NCBI GenBank assembly: GCA_024709365.1
Contig: JANJWV010000172.1
Coordinates: 1-49,744, forward strand
DNA length: 49,744 nt
Direction of reading: 5' to 3'
Source: Desulfomicrobium sp.
GTDB lineage: Bacteria; Desulfobacterota; Desulfovibrionia; Desulfovibrionales; Desulfomicrobiaceae
Below the pieces are notes generated by a model that was not told where the DNA came from, did not search any database, and was given only the letters and a program-made list of their open reading frames with translations. The position numbers and the translations under genes were made by a program. How positions within the stretch are numbered: the first letter of the stretch is position 1; every line of letters starts with the position of its first letter. This document shows, in pieces, positions 31,425-40,657 of the stretch.

Positions 31425-31905
31425 CCCTTGTTCTCCTTTTGGGCCGCCGCCGGAAGCGGCGTCCCGTTCACGTGAACGTTCAGGGCATCGGTCACGATGC
31501 CCAGCCTCTCCTCTCCCGTCTCCAAAAAAACAGGCCCCTGGTCGCCCATGCCTTACCCATGGGTTCCAACGGCCAAAGGGCGAAACCCGGCGACGCGTTC
31601 AGCGCCTCCCATCCGGCTTTCGTCCATGCGCAAGGCCCTTGCGTCAACGCGCGTTCATGGACCTTTTTCACGCACGGCGGGTGCATATGACATATCGCCC
31701 GCTGGAGCAATACCCCCCTCCAATCGGCCGTCTGTCTGGCCTGCCGGGAGCGCGCGGCGGAAATCGTCCCGGGGCGGAGGGAATTGTCTCCGCCAAAATC
31801 CCCGCAATCCGCATCTAGCCGGAATTATTCCGAGCTTGCCGGTCAGAAAAAAAGGCCGCCTCCCTCGCGGGAGACGGCCTCGGATCGGCGCGATGCGGAA
31901 AGCGC
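31425..31905. other. 481-base intergenic region with hairpins
   Basis: No credible gene. It holds a 14-bp perfect palindrome at 31465-31478 (GTTCACGTGAAC core), an 8-bp-stem hairpin at 31483-31502, a 7-bp inverted repeat with one-base spacer at 31629-31643, and the terminator near 31847-31879. The promoter of antiporter copy 1 should lie here; I could not pick a good one. Confidence 0.5.
31847..31879 (-). terminator. Terminator of the second stress-protein gene
   Basis: On the minus strand an 11-bp stem (31879-31869 with 31864-31854, one mismatch, 4-base loop) is followed by seven T. It lies 26 bases after the stop codon. Confidence 0.9.
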
Positions 31906-32370
31906 CTACAGCCCGCAGGCTTCCTGCAGATACTTCAGGCGCAGGTTGCGCGTGACCAGCACCGGGCAGGTCGCGCCCTCCAGCACGCGCGTGACCACGC
32001 TGCCCATGATCACGTTCTCCAGGACCGAGAGGCCGCGGGAACCGATGACGATGAGGTCGCAGTCCAGTTCGTCCTGGACGTTCAGGATGACATAGTCCGG
32101 GCGGCCGCTGCGGGAGATGAGCTCCACCTCCATGCCGCACGGTTCGAGCAGTTTCCTGTGCTCCTCCAGGAGCTCCATGGACTTCTCGTGGGCATTCTGG
32201 CGAAGCCGCTCGGCCATCTCGCCGCCGATGGTCATGTTGATCGGCTCCCAGACGTTCAGCAGGTATATCTTGGGGTTGCGGGAATTGACCAGGTGCGCTC
32301 CGTACTTGGCCGCGTTTCTGGAAGAGTCCGACCCGTCCACCGGGATGAGCACTTTTTCGACTTTGATCAT
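31906..32370 (-). CDS. Universal stress protein (copy 2)
   Basis: A 154-residue near-duplicate of the protein at 29490-29954. The nucleotide-binding loop and both ends are the same; substitutions concentrate in the NAHEKSMELLEEHRKLLEP helix. It lies 43 bases after the second antiporter gene and ends at a strong terminator. Confidence 0.94.
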   Translation of the reverse strand: MIKVEKVLIPVDGSDSSRNAAKYGAHLVNSRNPKIYLLNVWEPINMTIGGEMAERLRQNAHEKSMELLEEHRKLLEPCGMEVELISRSGRPDYVILNVQDELDCDLIVIGSRGLSVLENVIMGSVVTRVLEGATCPVLVTRNLRLKYLQEACGL

Positions 32371-32413
32371 GACATTCTCCCCATGGCGCTCTGCGCGCCA
32401 CCGGTTCTCTCGG

Positions 32414-33859
32414 TTAATGGAAGAACAGGAAGTTCATCAGCAGGAAACAGGGGACGAGGATGCCCGCGGACCAGGCCATGTAGCCGAAGAAGCTGGGCAT
32501 CTTGATCCCGCCGGATTCGGCGATGGACCGGACCATGAAGTTCGGGGCGTTGCCGATGTACGTGTTGGCGCCCATGAACACCGCGCCCGCCGAGATGGCC
32601 AGCAGGGTGCCCACCTCCGACATGAGACGCTGCGGGTCGCCGCCGGCCGTGTTGAAGAAGACCAGGTAGGTCGGGGCGTTGTCCAGAAAGCTCGACAGCA
32701 TGCCCGTCAACCAGAAGAACATGGTGTGGTTGTCCATCCCGTCGGCCGTCTTGACCATGGAGATGACCCCGCTCAAAGCACCGTCCATGCCTGCGCGCAG
32801 GATGGAGATGGCCGGGATCATGGAGATGAAGATGCCGGCGAAGAGCTTGGCCACCTCGCGAATGGGCTCCCAGTCGAACTCGTTGCGGCGGCGGATCTCC
32901 GGGGCCGTGATCTTGAGGCTCACGCCGGCCAGGACCAGGAGCAGGACGTCGCGCACGATGTTCTGCAGTTCGATGTGCACATGGTAGATGGTCACGCCGC
33001 CCTCGGGCTTCCACATGCCGCTCATGAGCACGCCGGCGACCACGCCGCCCAGGAGCAGCAGGTTGAAGGTGCCTTCGAGGCGCAAGCGTCCGTCCTGACC
33101 CGCGTCGGGGGACTCGGGGCGCCCTTCCTTGTTGAAGAGGAACGTGTCGATGGCGAAGTACAGCGCCAGCAGGATGGCCGAGAGGACCGCAAAGGGCACG
33201 AACATGTGGATCGTGGTCCAGAAGAAGGACACGCCCTTCAAAAAGCCCAGGAACAACGGCGGATCGCCCAGGGGGGTGAGGCTGCCGCCGATGTTGGCCA
33301 CCAGGAAGATGAAGAAGACGATGGTGTGGACCTTGTACCTGCGGTGCGCGATGGCCCGCATGAGGGGCCGGATGAGCAGCATGGCCGCGCCGGTGGTCCC
33401 CATCCAGCTGGCCAGCAGGGTGCCGATGAGCAGGATGACGGTGTTGACCACGGGCTTGCCCACCAGGGAGCCGCGCAGGCACACGCCGCCGGCGATGGTG
33501 AAGAGGGAAAAGAGCAGGACGATGAAGGAGATGTATTCGAGAAACAGGGTGTGGGCCACGGAATACGCGGCCAGTTCGAACCCGTGCACGATGGCGAAGG
33601 GCACCAGGAAGGCCAGCCCCCAGAAGGCGGACACCTTGCCGTAGTTGTGGTGCCAGAAATGCGGCACGGCCAGGGGCATGACGGCGATGGACAGGAGCAT
33701 GCAGGCGAAGGGCACGACCCACAGGACGCCCAGCTCCTTGCCGATCTCCTCGGCGGCGTGGTGCAGGTCGCCGCCCGCGGCCCAGGCTTCGGGCAGAATG
33801 CCGAGCGTTCCCAGGCCGAGAACGGCCAGGCAGAAAAACCACACTGAACTTTGTCGCAT
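32414..33859 (-). CDS. NhaD-type sodium/proton antiporter (copy 2)
   Basis: A 481-residue paralogue of the antiporter at 29985-31424, with the same helices and motifs and conserved GDPPLFLG, SFLDNAPTY and NTYIGNAPNF segments. Main differences are at the very C-terminus (ending NFLFFH) and in small loops such as MVKTADGMDNHTMFFW. A good AAAAGGAGAAC site is kept. Two copies may differ in expression or ion preference. Confidence 0.9.
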   Translation of the reverse strand: MRQSSVWFFCLAVLGLGTLGILPEAWAAGGDLHHAAEEIGKELGVLWVVPFACMLLSIAVMPLAVPHFWHHNYGKVSAFWGLAFLVPFAIVHGFELAAYSVAHTLFLEYISFIVLLFSLFTIAGGVCLRGSLVGKPVVNTVILLIGTLLASWMGTTGAAMLLIRPLMRAIAHRRYKVHTIVFFIFLVANIGGSLTPLGDPPLFLGFLKGVSFFWTTIHMFVPFAVLSAILLALYFAIDTFLFNKEGRPESPDAGQDGRLRLEGTFNLLLLGGVVAGVLMSGMWKPEGGVTIYHVHIELQNIVRDVLLLVLAGVSLKITAPEIRRRNEFDWEPIREVAKLFAGIFISMIPAISILRAGMDGALSGVISMVKTADGMDNHTMFFWLTGMLSSFLDNAPTYLVFFNTAGGDPQRLMSEVGTLLAISAGAVFMGANTYIGNAPNFMVRSIAESGGIKMPSFFGYMAWSAGILVPCFLLMNFLFFH

Positions 33860-33923
33860 CCGATGTTCTCCTTTTCGGGCCGCCGTAGCGACCCGGGTCG
33901 TTTGCGGCGGAGAGCGGAGAGCA

Positions 33924-35207
33924 TCACCTTCGATGCCCTGCCAACACCCTCACCAAGGAAGTGGTCAAAACGGCCAGGTCCTGGTCGTCCATGATGAATG
34001 GGGGCATCACGTACACCAAACGGCCAAAGGGACGAACCCAGACGCCCTCTTCGACAAAAGCGGTCTGAATTTCGGCCATGCGCACCGGCTCCTTGAGCTC
34101 CACCACCCCGATGGCGCCCAGGGTGCGCACGTCCACAGTGTAGGACAAATCGGCGCACGGGGCAAGGCCGTCCGCCAGCAAACGCCCGATCCGCGCCACT
34201 TGCGCGGCCCAGTCGTTACTTTCCAGCAGGTTGAGGGACGCACGCGCCACGGCGCAGGCCAGGGGATTGCCCATGAAGGTCGGGCCGTGCATGAACACGC
34301 CGGGCGAGCCCTCGCACACGCCCTCGGCCACGCGCTCCGTGGCCAGGGTGGCGGCCAGGGTCATGTAGCCGCCGGTCAGGGCCTTGCCCAGGCACATGAT
34401 GTCGGGACTGACCCCGGCGTGCTCGCAGGCGAAGAGCCTGCCCGTACGGCCGAAGCCCGTGGCGATCTCGTCGGCGATGAGCAGCACGTCGAAGGCGTCG
34501 CACAGCTCGCGCACACGCCGCAGGTACATGGGGTGGTAGAAATGCATGCCGCCCGCGCCCTGAACCACGGGTTCGAGGATGACGGCCGCGATCTCCCGGT
34601 GGTGGCGTTCCAGGGCCTCGCGCATGGGGCGGATGTCCTCCTCGTCCCACTCCTCCCCGAAACGGCAGCGCGGCCGGGGGACGAAATGGTGGTGCGGCAG
34701 GACATTGGCGAAGATCTCGTGCATCCCGTTCACGGGGTCGCACACGCTCATGGCCGCGAAGGTATCGCCATGGTAGCCGCCCCGGATGGTCAGCAGCCGG
34801 CTCTTTTCGGGCCGCCCCCGGCAGATCCAGAACTGGAAGGCCATCTTGATGGCCACCTCCACGGCCACGGAGCCCGAGTCGGCCAGAAAGACGCGGGTCA
34901 GAGGCGCCGGGGTCATCCCGACCAGCTTGCGGCACAGTTCCACGGCCGGCTCGTGGGTCAGGCCGCCGAACATGACGTGGGCCATGCGCGAGAGCTGGTC
35001 CGTGACGGCCGCGTTGAGCACGGGGTGGTTGTAGCCGTGCACGGCCGCCCACCACGAGGACATGCCGTCGATGAGCTCCCGGCCGTCGGCCAGCTTCAGG
35101 CGCACGCCCGAGGCCGAGACGACCTGGCGCACGGGCAGGGGCTCGGTCGTGGAGGTGTAGGGGTGCCAGATGTGCCGGCGGTCGAAGTCGAGAATGTCGT
35201 TGTTCAT
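33924..35207 (-). CDS. bioA: Adenosylmethionine-8-amino-7-oxononanoate aminotransferase
   Basis: Biotin pathway enzyme that aminates KAPA to DAPA using SAM as amino donor, PLP-dependent. It has 427 residues (E. coli 429). Markers: IWHPYTS at the N-terminus, [46 protein letters not shown], and the PLP lysine in [11 protein letters not shown] near residue 274. It stands as a single gene divergent from queA; no other bio gene is in the window. Confidence 0.95.
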   Translation of the reverse strand: MNNDILDFDRRHIWHPYTSTTEPLPVRQVVSASGVRLKLADGRELIDGMSSWWAAVHGYNHPVLNAAVTDQLSRMAHVMFGGLTHEPAVELCRKLVGMTPAPLTRVFLADSGSVAVEVAIKMAFQFWICRGRPEKSRLLTIRGGYHGDTFAAMSVCDPVNGMHEIFANVLPHHHFVPRPRCRFGEEWDEEDIRPMREALERHHREIAAVILEPVVQGAGGMHFYHPMYLRRVRELCDAFDVLLIADEIATGFGRTGRLFACEHAGVSPDIMCLGKALTGGYMTLAATLATERVAEGVCEGSPGVFMHGPTFMGNPLACAVARASLNLLESNDWAAQVARIGRLLADGLAPCADLSYTVDVRTLGAIGVVELKEPVRMAEIQTAFVEEGVWVRPFGRLVYVMPPFIMDDQDLAVLTTSLVRVLAGHRR

Positions 35208-35289
35208 GGGCGAACCCTGTTTTGGGCTGTTGGCGGGAATTGCGCTTCCGGTGCGCTTGGACTAGCAGCACGTGGACACGAGGAAAAAC

Positions 35290-36375
35290 ATGACGCCTAT
35301 CCCCGAGGAATTCAATCTTCAATCCTACGATTTCGACCTGCCCGAGTCCCAGATAGCCCAGGACCCGGCCGAGCGACGCGGCGCATCGCGCCTGCTGGTG
35401 CTCGACCGCGCAAGCGGCGGACTGCGCGACTGCATGTTCGCGGACATCGCGGAACTGCTGCCCAGGGACGCGCTCATGGTCGTCAACAACACCAGGGTCC
35501 TCCCGGCCCGGCTCATCGGGCGCAAGGAGTCTGGCGGCAAGGCGGAGTTCCTGCTCCTCACGCCCCTGTCCCTGATCGAGCCCCAAACCTGCCCGGACGG
35601 CGGGAGCACGGCCGAGGTCGAAGGCCTGCTCAAGGCCTCCAAGGGCCCCAGGCCTGGCGAACGCCTGCACTTCGACGGGCTGGAACTCCTGGTGCTGGAA
35701 AAGCGCGAATTCGGCCGCAGCCGCGTCCGGCTGAGCTGGCGCGGCGAACTGGCCGACCATTTCCTGAAGCAGGGGCACATCCCCCTGCCCCCCTACATCC
35801 GCCGCGAGGACAAGGGCGAAGACCGCGACCGCTACCAGACCGTCTATTCCCGCGAGGACAAACTCGGCTCCGTGGCCGCGCCCACGGCCGGGCTGCATTT
35901 CACGCCGGAGATCATGGCCGCCCTGGAAGCGCGCGGCATCCGCACGGCCGAAGTCACGCTCTACGTGGGCTACGGCACCTTCAGCCCCGTGCGCTGCGAC
36001 GACATCCGCGAGCACGTCATGCACGCCGAGTACGCAGAGGTCCCTGAGGAGACCGCCGGGGCCATCGCCAGGGCCAGGGCCGAGGGGCGTCCCGTGGTGG
36101 CCGTGGGCACGACCACGACCCGCACCCTGGAGAGCATGGCCACGCACCTCGGGGGGATCGGACCCTTCCGGGGCTGGACCGACATCTTCATCCGTCCCGG
36201 GTACAGCTTCAAGGTGGTGGACCAGCTCATCACCAACTTCCACTTGCCCCGCTCATCCCTAATCATTATGGTCAGCACACTCGCGGGCAGGCGGCGGATC
36301 ATCGATGCCTACACCCATGCGGTGCGGCACGGCTTCCGCTTTTTTTCCTACGGCGACGCCATGCTCATCCGCTGA
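35290..36375 (+). CDS. queA: S-adenosylmethionine:tRNA ribosyltransferase-isomerase
   Basis: Queuosine biosynthesis enzyme that moves the ribose of SAM to preQ1 in tRNA to make epoxyqueuosine. It has 361 residues. Typical segments are YDFDLPESQIAQDPAERRGASRL, MVVNNTRVLPARLIG, LPPYIRR, SVAAPTAGLHFTPEI, VGYGTFSPV, and NFHLPRSSLIIMVSTLAG. ATG 35290 with GAGGA is preferred; GTG 35272 in frame is unlikely. Confidence 0.95.
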   Translation: MTPIPEEFNLQSYDFDLPESQIAQDPAERRGASRLLVLDRASGGLRDCMFADIAELLPRDALMVVNNTRVLPARLIGRKESGGKAEFLLLTPLSLIEPQTCPDGGSTAEVEGLLKASKGPRPGERLHFDGLELLVLEKREFGRSRVRLSWRGELADHFLKQGHIPLPPYIRREDKGEDRDRYQTVYSREDKLGSVAAPTAGLHFTPEIMAALEARGIRTAEVTLYVGYGTFSPVRCDDIREHVMHAEYAEVPEETAGAIARARAEGRPVVAVGTTTTRTLESMATHLGGIGPFRGWTDIFIRPGYSFKVVDQLITNFHLPRSSLIIMVSTLAGRRRIIDAYTHAVRHGFRFFSYGDAMLIR

Positions 36376-36419
36376 ACCCGCCAGTCCCGTTCACCATCAT
36401 CCCCCCGTGGAGGTATTCC

Positions 36420-36659
36420 ATGCCTAGCAGAGTCGAGTTCCGGGAGGACCGCTGCAAGGGCTGCCTGCTCTGCACCGAGGTCTGCCCGACCGGCATCATC
36501 CAGCAATCGAGTCGGTTCAACCAGAAGGGGTACAAGGTCGTGGAGATCACCCCCGAAGCGATGAAAGAATGCAAGGGCTGCGCGTTCTGCGCCATGATGT
36601 GCCCTGATTTCTGCATCAACGTCTTCACGACGAAGCAGGCCAAAGGAGGGAAGAAATGA
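36420..36659 (+). CDS. 2-oxoacid:ferredoxin oxidoreductase, ferredoxin-type delta subunit
   Basis: A 79-residue ferredoxin with two [4Fe-4S] motifs: CKGCLLCTEVCP and CKGCAFCAMMCP. It carries electrons between the thiamine-enzyme core and free ferredoxin. TGGAGG lies upstream of the ATG, and the stop overlaps the next start (ATGA). It heads the four-gene operon, 44 bases after queA. Confidence 0.92.
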   Translation: MPSRVEFREDRCKGCLLCTEVCPTGIIQQSSRFNQKGYKVVEITPEAMKECKGCAFCAMMCPDFCINVFTTKQAKGGKK

Positions 36660-37717
36660 GCACTCCCAAGCGCATCTTCGTCAAGGGCAACGAGGCCATC
36701 TCCCGCGGCGCCCTGGCCGCCGGAATGAGGTGCTTCTTCGGCTACCCCATCACGCCCCAGAACGACATCCCCGAATTCCTGTCCCAGGCCCTGCCCGAAG
36801 CGGGCGGTGAATTCGTGCAGGCCGAGAGCGAAGTGGCCGCGGCCAACATGCTCATGGGCGCGGCAGCCTGCGGCATCCGGGCCATGACGTCCTCGTCGAG
36901 CCCGGGCATGTCCCTCAAGCAGGAGGCCATCTCCTACATGGCCGGCAGCGAGATCCCCGGCGTCATCGTCAACGTCAGCCGCGGCGGACCGGGCCTGGGC
37001 GACATCGGCCCGTCCCAGGGCGACTACTTCCAGTCCGTCAAGGGCGGCGGGCACGGCGACTACAAGCTCCTCGTCCTGGCCCCCGGCACGGTGCAGGAAG
37101 CCTATGACCTGACCATCAAGGCCTTCGACCTGGCCTTCAAGTACAGAAACCCCGTCCTGGTCCTGGCCGACGCCATCATCGGCCAGATGAAGGAGCCGGT
37201 GGTGCCGTGGGTGCCCGAGAACCGCGACCCCGCAGAGGGGCAGGACTGGGGCCTGCAGGGCGCCGTGAACCGCCCCCCGAGGCTCATCAAGTCCCTCTTC
37301 CTCGACGACGGCGCCCTGGCCGGCCAGAACCTGAAGCTCCAGGCCAAGTACCAGGCCATGCAGGCCGAGGTGGACCAGGAGCTCTTCCTGACCGAGGACG
37401 CCGAGCTCATCGTCGTGGCCTTCGGCTCCATCGGGCGCATCGCCAAGAGCACCGTGCGCAAGCTGCGCGCCCAGGGCAAGAAGGTCGGCCTGGTGCGGCC
37501 CATCACCCTGTTCCCGTTCCCGTCGGACGTGCTGCTGGGCCTGGCCAAACAGGGCAAGCGCTTCCTGACCATCGAGCACAACATGGGCCAGATGGTCGAG
37601 GACGTGCGCCTGGCCATCCGCACCGTGGCGGACTCGGCGTTCCACGCCCAGCTTCCGGGCAACCTGCCGACGCCGGACGATTTCGAAGAACCCATCTTGA
37701 AGGCGCTGGAGGGCTGA
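36656..37717 (+). CDS. 2-oxoacid:ferredoxin oxidoreductase alpha subunit (VorB/KorA type)
   Basis: A 353-residue subunit: KGNEAISRGALAAGMRCFFG and YPITPQNDIPEFL at the N-terminus, FVQAESEVAAANMLMGAAA, GIRAMTSSSSPGMSLKQE, and a C-terminal transketolase-type segment (DAELIVVAFGSIGRI). This pattern is shared by the 2-oxoisovalerate (Vor) and 2-oxoglutarate (Kor) enzymes, which oxidise branched-chain 2-oxoacids or 2-oxoglutarate to acyl-CoA. Substrate cannot be decided from sequence alone. Confidence 0.92.
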   Translation: MSTPKRIFVKGNEAISRGALAAGMRCFFGYPITPQNDIPEFLSQALPEAGGEFVQAESEVAAANMLMGAAACGIRAMTSSSSPGMSLKQEAISYMAGSEIPGVIVNVSRGGPGLGDIGPSQGDYFQSVKGGGHGDYKLLVLAPGTVQEAYDLTIKAFDLAFKYRNPVLVLADAIIGQMKEPVVPWVPENRDPAEGQDWGLQGAVNRPPRLIKSLFLDDGALAGQNLKLQAKYQAMQAEVDQELFLTEDAELIVVAFGSIGRIAKSTVRKLRAQGKKVGLVRPITLFPFPSDVLLGLAKQGKRFLTIEHNMGQMVEDVRLAIRTVADSAFHAQLPGNLPTPDDFEEPILKALEG

Positions 37718-37719
37718 GC

Positions 37720-38481
37720 ATGACCCAGGAAATTCGCGTCACCAACTACCCCGAGGTCCTCACCGACCGGCCGACCCACTACTGCCCCGGCTGCCACCAC
37801 GGCACGGCGCACCGCCTGGTGGCCGAGGCCATCACCGATCTGGGCCTGGTGGACAAAAGCATCCTCATCGGCTCCATCGGCTGTTCGGTCTTCATCTACA
37901 ACTACCTCTCCCTGGACGCCATCGAGTCGCCCCACGGCCGCGCCCCGGCGGTGGCCACGGGCGTCAAGCGCGCCCGGCCCGACAAGATCGTCTTCACCTA
38001 CCAGGGCGACGGCGACCTGGCCTCCATCGGCATGGCCGAGATCATGCACTGCGCCAACCGCGGCGAGAACATCACCACGATCTTCGTCAACAACACGGTC
38101 TACGGCATGACCGGCGGCCAGATGGCCCCGACCACCCTGGTCGGCCAGAAGACCACCACCTGCCCCGGCGGCCGTTGCCGCGAGAACGAGGGCATGCCCA
38201 TCCGCATGACCGAGATCATCGCCTCCCTGGGCGGCGTGGCCTACGCAGAGCGCGTAGCCGTGAACAACGTCAAGAACATCATGAAGGCCAAGAAGGCCGT
38301 GACCAAGGCCTTCGAGTACCAGACCAAGGAACTCGGCTTCTCCTTCGTGGAGATCCTGGCCACCTGCCCGACCAACTGGCACATGACGCCGCTACAGGCC
38401 AACAAGCGCGTGGAAACGGAAATGATCCCCTACTTCCCCCTGGGCAACTTCAAGGACGTGCTGGCAAAGGAGGAGAAATGA
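37720..38481 (+). CDS. 2-oxoacid:ferredoxin oxidoreductase beta subunit
   Basis: A 253-residue thiamine-diphosphate-binding subunit. HYCPGCHHGTAHRLV holds Cys ligands and GDGDLASIGMAEIMHCANRG followed by NNTVYGMTGGQMAPTT is the TPP motif. It starts two bases after the alpha stop and overlaps the gamma start. Confidence 0.93.
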   Translation: MTQEIRVTNYPEVLTDRPTHYCPGCHHGTAHRLVAEAITDLGLVDKSILIGSIGCSVFIYNYLSLDAIESPHGRAPAVATGVKRARPDKIVFTYQGDGDLASIGMAEIMHCANRGENITTIFVNNTVYGMTGGQMAPTTLVGQKTTTCPGGRCRENEGMPIRMTEIIASLGGVAYAERVAVNNVKNIMKAKKAVTKAFEYQTKELGFSFVEILATCPTNWHMTPLQANKRVETEMIPYFPLGNFKDVLAKEEK

Positions 38482-39041
38482 GCATTTACCAGGATGCAAT
38501 CATCGCCGGGTTCGGCGGCCAGGGCGTCATGCTCATCGGCAACCTCCTGGCCTACGCGGGCATGGATGCGGGGCTGAATGTGACCTACATCCCGGTCTAC
38601 GGCCCCGAGATGCGCGGCGGAACGGCCAACTGCACCGTCGTGGTCTCCGACGACGTCATCGGTTCGCCCATCATCCGCTCGCCGGTGAGCCTCATCATCA
38701 TGAACGGCCCGTCCCTGGACAAGTTCCAGCCGCAGCTGCAGGACGGCGGCGTCATGATCCTCAATTCGTCCCTCATCGACCCTGCCAAGGCCGACAAGGA
38801 CCGCGTCAAGGTCTACGCCGTTCCGGTCAACGAGATCGCCGACGGGCTGGGCAACGCGCGCATGGCCAACATGGTGGCCATCGGGGCCTACGTGCAGGCC
38901 ACGGGCGTCCTGCCGGTCAAGCAGGTCCAGGACAGCCTCGGGTCGGTCATCTCGGCCCACTACAGCCACATGATTCCCAAGAACGCGGCGGCCATCCAGG
39001 CCGGCGCGGACTACGTCATCGCCAACGGCCAGTACAAGTAG
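38478..39041 (+). CDS. 2-oxoacid:ferredoxin oxidoreductase gamma subunit
   Basis: A 187-residue subunit with IIAGFGGQGVMLIGNLLAYA, the expected CoA/nucleotide-binding start, and YIPVYGPEMRGGTANCTVVVS. The ATG overlaps the beta stop, with AAAGGAGGAG upstream. It closes the operon, which then ends in a strong terminator. Confidence 0.93.
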   Translation: MSIYQDAIIAGFGGQGVMLIGNLLAYAGMDAGLNVTYIPVYGPEMRGGTANCTVVVSDDVIGSPIIRSPVSLIIMNGPSLDKFQPQLQDGGVMILNSSLIDPAKADKDRVKVYAVPVNEIADGLGNARMANMVAIGAYVQATGVLPVKQVQDSLGSVISAHYSHMIPKNAAAIQAGADYVIANGQYK

Positions 39042-39045
39042 CACC

Positions 39046-39074
39046 GCCGGGGCCCTCGCGGCCCCGGCTTTTTT
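39046..39074 (+). terminator. Terminator of the oxidoreductase operon
   Basis: A 9-bp stem (39046-39054 with 39060-39068), 5-base loop, followed by six T. Confidence 0.92.
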
Positions 39075-39119
39075 GTCCTCGCGGCCCCGTCTCTCCACCC
39101 GAACCGCCCGAGGTGCGAC

Positions 39120-39932
39120 ATGCTTCTTCTCGGCATCATCGGCCACCCCCTCTCCCATACCCTGAGCCCGGTCCTGCACAACTGGGCCTTCCGCGAACTG
39201 GGCATCCAGGCCTCCTACCACGTCTGGGACACCCCTCCGGAAAAGCTCCCGGCCTTCATGGCCGCCCTGCGCACCCTGCCCATCCACGGGGCCAGCGTGA
39301 CCATCCCCCACAAGGAACCGGTCATGCCCCTCGTGGACAGGCTGACGGCCAACGCGCGGGAGATCGGCGCCGTCAACACCCTGTACTGGGAGGACGGGAG
39401 GCTGTGGGGCGAGAACACAGACGTCACGGGCTTCATGGCCCCGCTCCTGGAGCGCGGCACGCCTCCCGGCACGGTCCTGGTCCTGGGCGCGGGCGGCGCG
39501 GCCCGCGCGGCGGTCTGCGGCCTGCACCGGGCAGGTTGGAAGGTCCTCCTCTCGGCCCGCACGGGCACCAGAGCCGACAGGCTGGCCCACTCCTTCCAGG
39601 CCGAACACGTGCCGTGGAGCGAGCGGCACGAAGTGCGGCCGGACCTGCTGGTCAACACCACGCCCCTGGGCATGTCCGGCCCCTTCCAGGGACTCTCGCC
39701 GTGGAAGGGCCCCCTCGCCGGCGTGTCCCTTGTCTACGACCTGATCTACAACCCGCGGGAGACCCCGCTGCTGCTCCAGGCCGCACGAGAAGGCGTGGAC
39801 GTCGTGCACGGCCTGCCCATGTTCGTGCACCAGGCCCTGGCCCAGTTCGAGCTCTGGACCGGCCGGCGCTTCCCGCTGCCGCAGGCCGTGGCACTCCTGG
39901 AGGAAACCCTGGCCGCCCGGGGGAAGGCATGA
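39120..39932 (+). CDS. aroE: Shikimate dehydrogenase
   Basis: NADPH-dependent reduction of 3-dehydroshikimate in aromatic amino acid synthesis. It has 270 residues. Markers: IIGHPLSHTLSPVLHN, GASVTIPHKE with the catalytic Lys, GAVNTLYWEDG, GENTDVTGF, and VLGAGGAARA for nucleotide binding. The start follows GAGGTGCGAC. It is coupled by ATGA overlap to tag. Confidence 0.95.
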   Translation: MLLLGIIGHPLSHTLSPVLHNWAFRELGIQASYHVWDTPPEKLPAFMAALRTLPIHGASVTIPHKEPVMPLVDRLTANAREIGAVNTLYWEDGRLWGENTDVTGFMAPLLERGTPPGTVLVLGAGGAARAAVCGLHRAGWKVLLSARTGTRADRLAHSFQAEHVPWSERHEVRPDLLVNTTPLGMSGPFQGLSPWKGPLAGVSLVYDLIYNPRETPLLLQAAREGVDVVHGLPMFVHQALAQFELWTGRRFPLPQAVALLEETLAARGKA

Positions 39933-40510
39933 CCCGTTGCCCCTGGGTGGACCTGTCCAAACCCGACTACGTCCGCTACCATGACGAGGAGTGGGGCGTC
40001 CCGGTCCACGACGACCGAACGCTCTTCGAATACCTGGTCCTCGAATCCGCCCAGGCCGGGCTTTCCTGGTACACGGTGCTGCGCAAGCGCGAGGGCTACC
40101 GGGCGGCCTTCGCCGGATTCGACCCGCAGGCCGTGGCCGGCTTCACCCCGGCCGACGTGGAGCGGCTCATGGCGGACCCCGGCATCATCCGCAACCGCCG
40201 CAAGATCGAGGCCGCCATCGGCAACGCCCGCGCCTTCCTGCGGGTGCGGGAGAGCTTCGGCTCCTTCGCCGGATATCTGTGGCGGTTCGTGGACGGACGT
40301 CCCATTGTCCACACCCTGCGCACCCTGGCCGACTATCCCGTGACCATCGCCCAGTCCGACGCCCTGGCCAGGGACCTCAAATCCAGGGGCTTCGCCTTTC
40401 TCGGCGCCACGACCTGTTACGCGTTCATGCAGGCCACGGGCCTGGTCAACGACCACAGCGTCGACTGTTTCCGGCGGAGGGAACTGCTGGGAACGCCCAC
40501 CGGACCCTGA
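39929..40510 (+). CDS. tag: DNA-3-methyladenine glycosylase I
   Basis: Removes 3-methyladenine from DNA. It has 193 residues and the Tag pattern CPWVDLSKPDYVRYHDEEWG (zinc Cys), FEYLVLESAQAGLSWYTVLRKR, GIIRNRRKIEAAIGNA, and the C-terminal GATTCYAFMQATGLVNDHSVDC with the remaining zinc ligands. Start overlaps the aroE stop. Confidence 0.95.
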   Translation: MTRCPWVDLSKPDYVRYHDEEWGVPVHDDRTLFEYLVLESAQAGLSWYTVLRKREGYRAAFAGFDPQAVAGFTPADVERLMADPGIIRNRRKIEAAIGNARAFLRVRESFGSFAGYLWRFVDGRPIVHTLRTLADYPVTIAQSDALARDLKSRGFAFLGATTCYAFMQATGLVNDHSVDCFRRRELLGTPTGP

Positions 40511-40657
40511 GAACGCAGACGGCGAGTGAGCGCTCGCCACGCGCGGCGAAACAAAGTTATGTCTGGCTTTGCCGGGAAAAATCGTATATTTTCCACGCAG
40601 TTTCTCTTTCCCTGAGCCGGCGGGACCGTGCCGGCAAACTCCCTGGAGGGATGCGGC

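Larger units (their letters stand above)
29490..33859. repeat. Tandem duplication of a stress-protein/antiporter unit
   Basis: Two units (29490-31424 and 31906-33859) have the same order, orientation and close spacing: antiporter, then stress protein. Both proteins are very similar between units, and long stretches of DNA are almost identical. Differences cluster in the antiporter C-terminal end and in the stress-protein middle. Confidence 0.9.

Noticed and set aside
31384-31818. Short plus-strand frames in the gap between antiporter units
   Set aside because: Several overlapping frames, none with a ribosome site or recognisable protein; the region is treated as non-coding.
40510-40657. Possible promoter TATATT (40585-40590) before the alcohol dehydrogenase
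   Set aside because: No acceptable -35 element at 16-18 bases; left unannotated.
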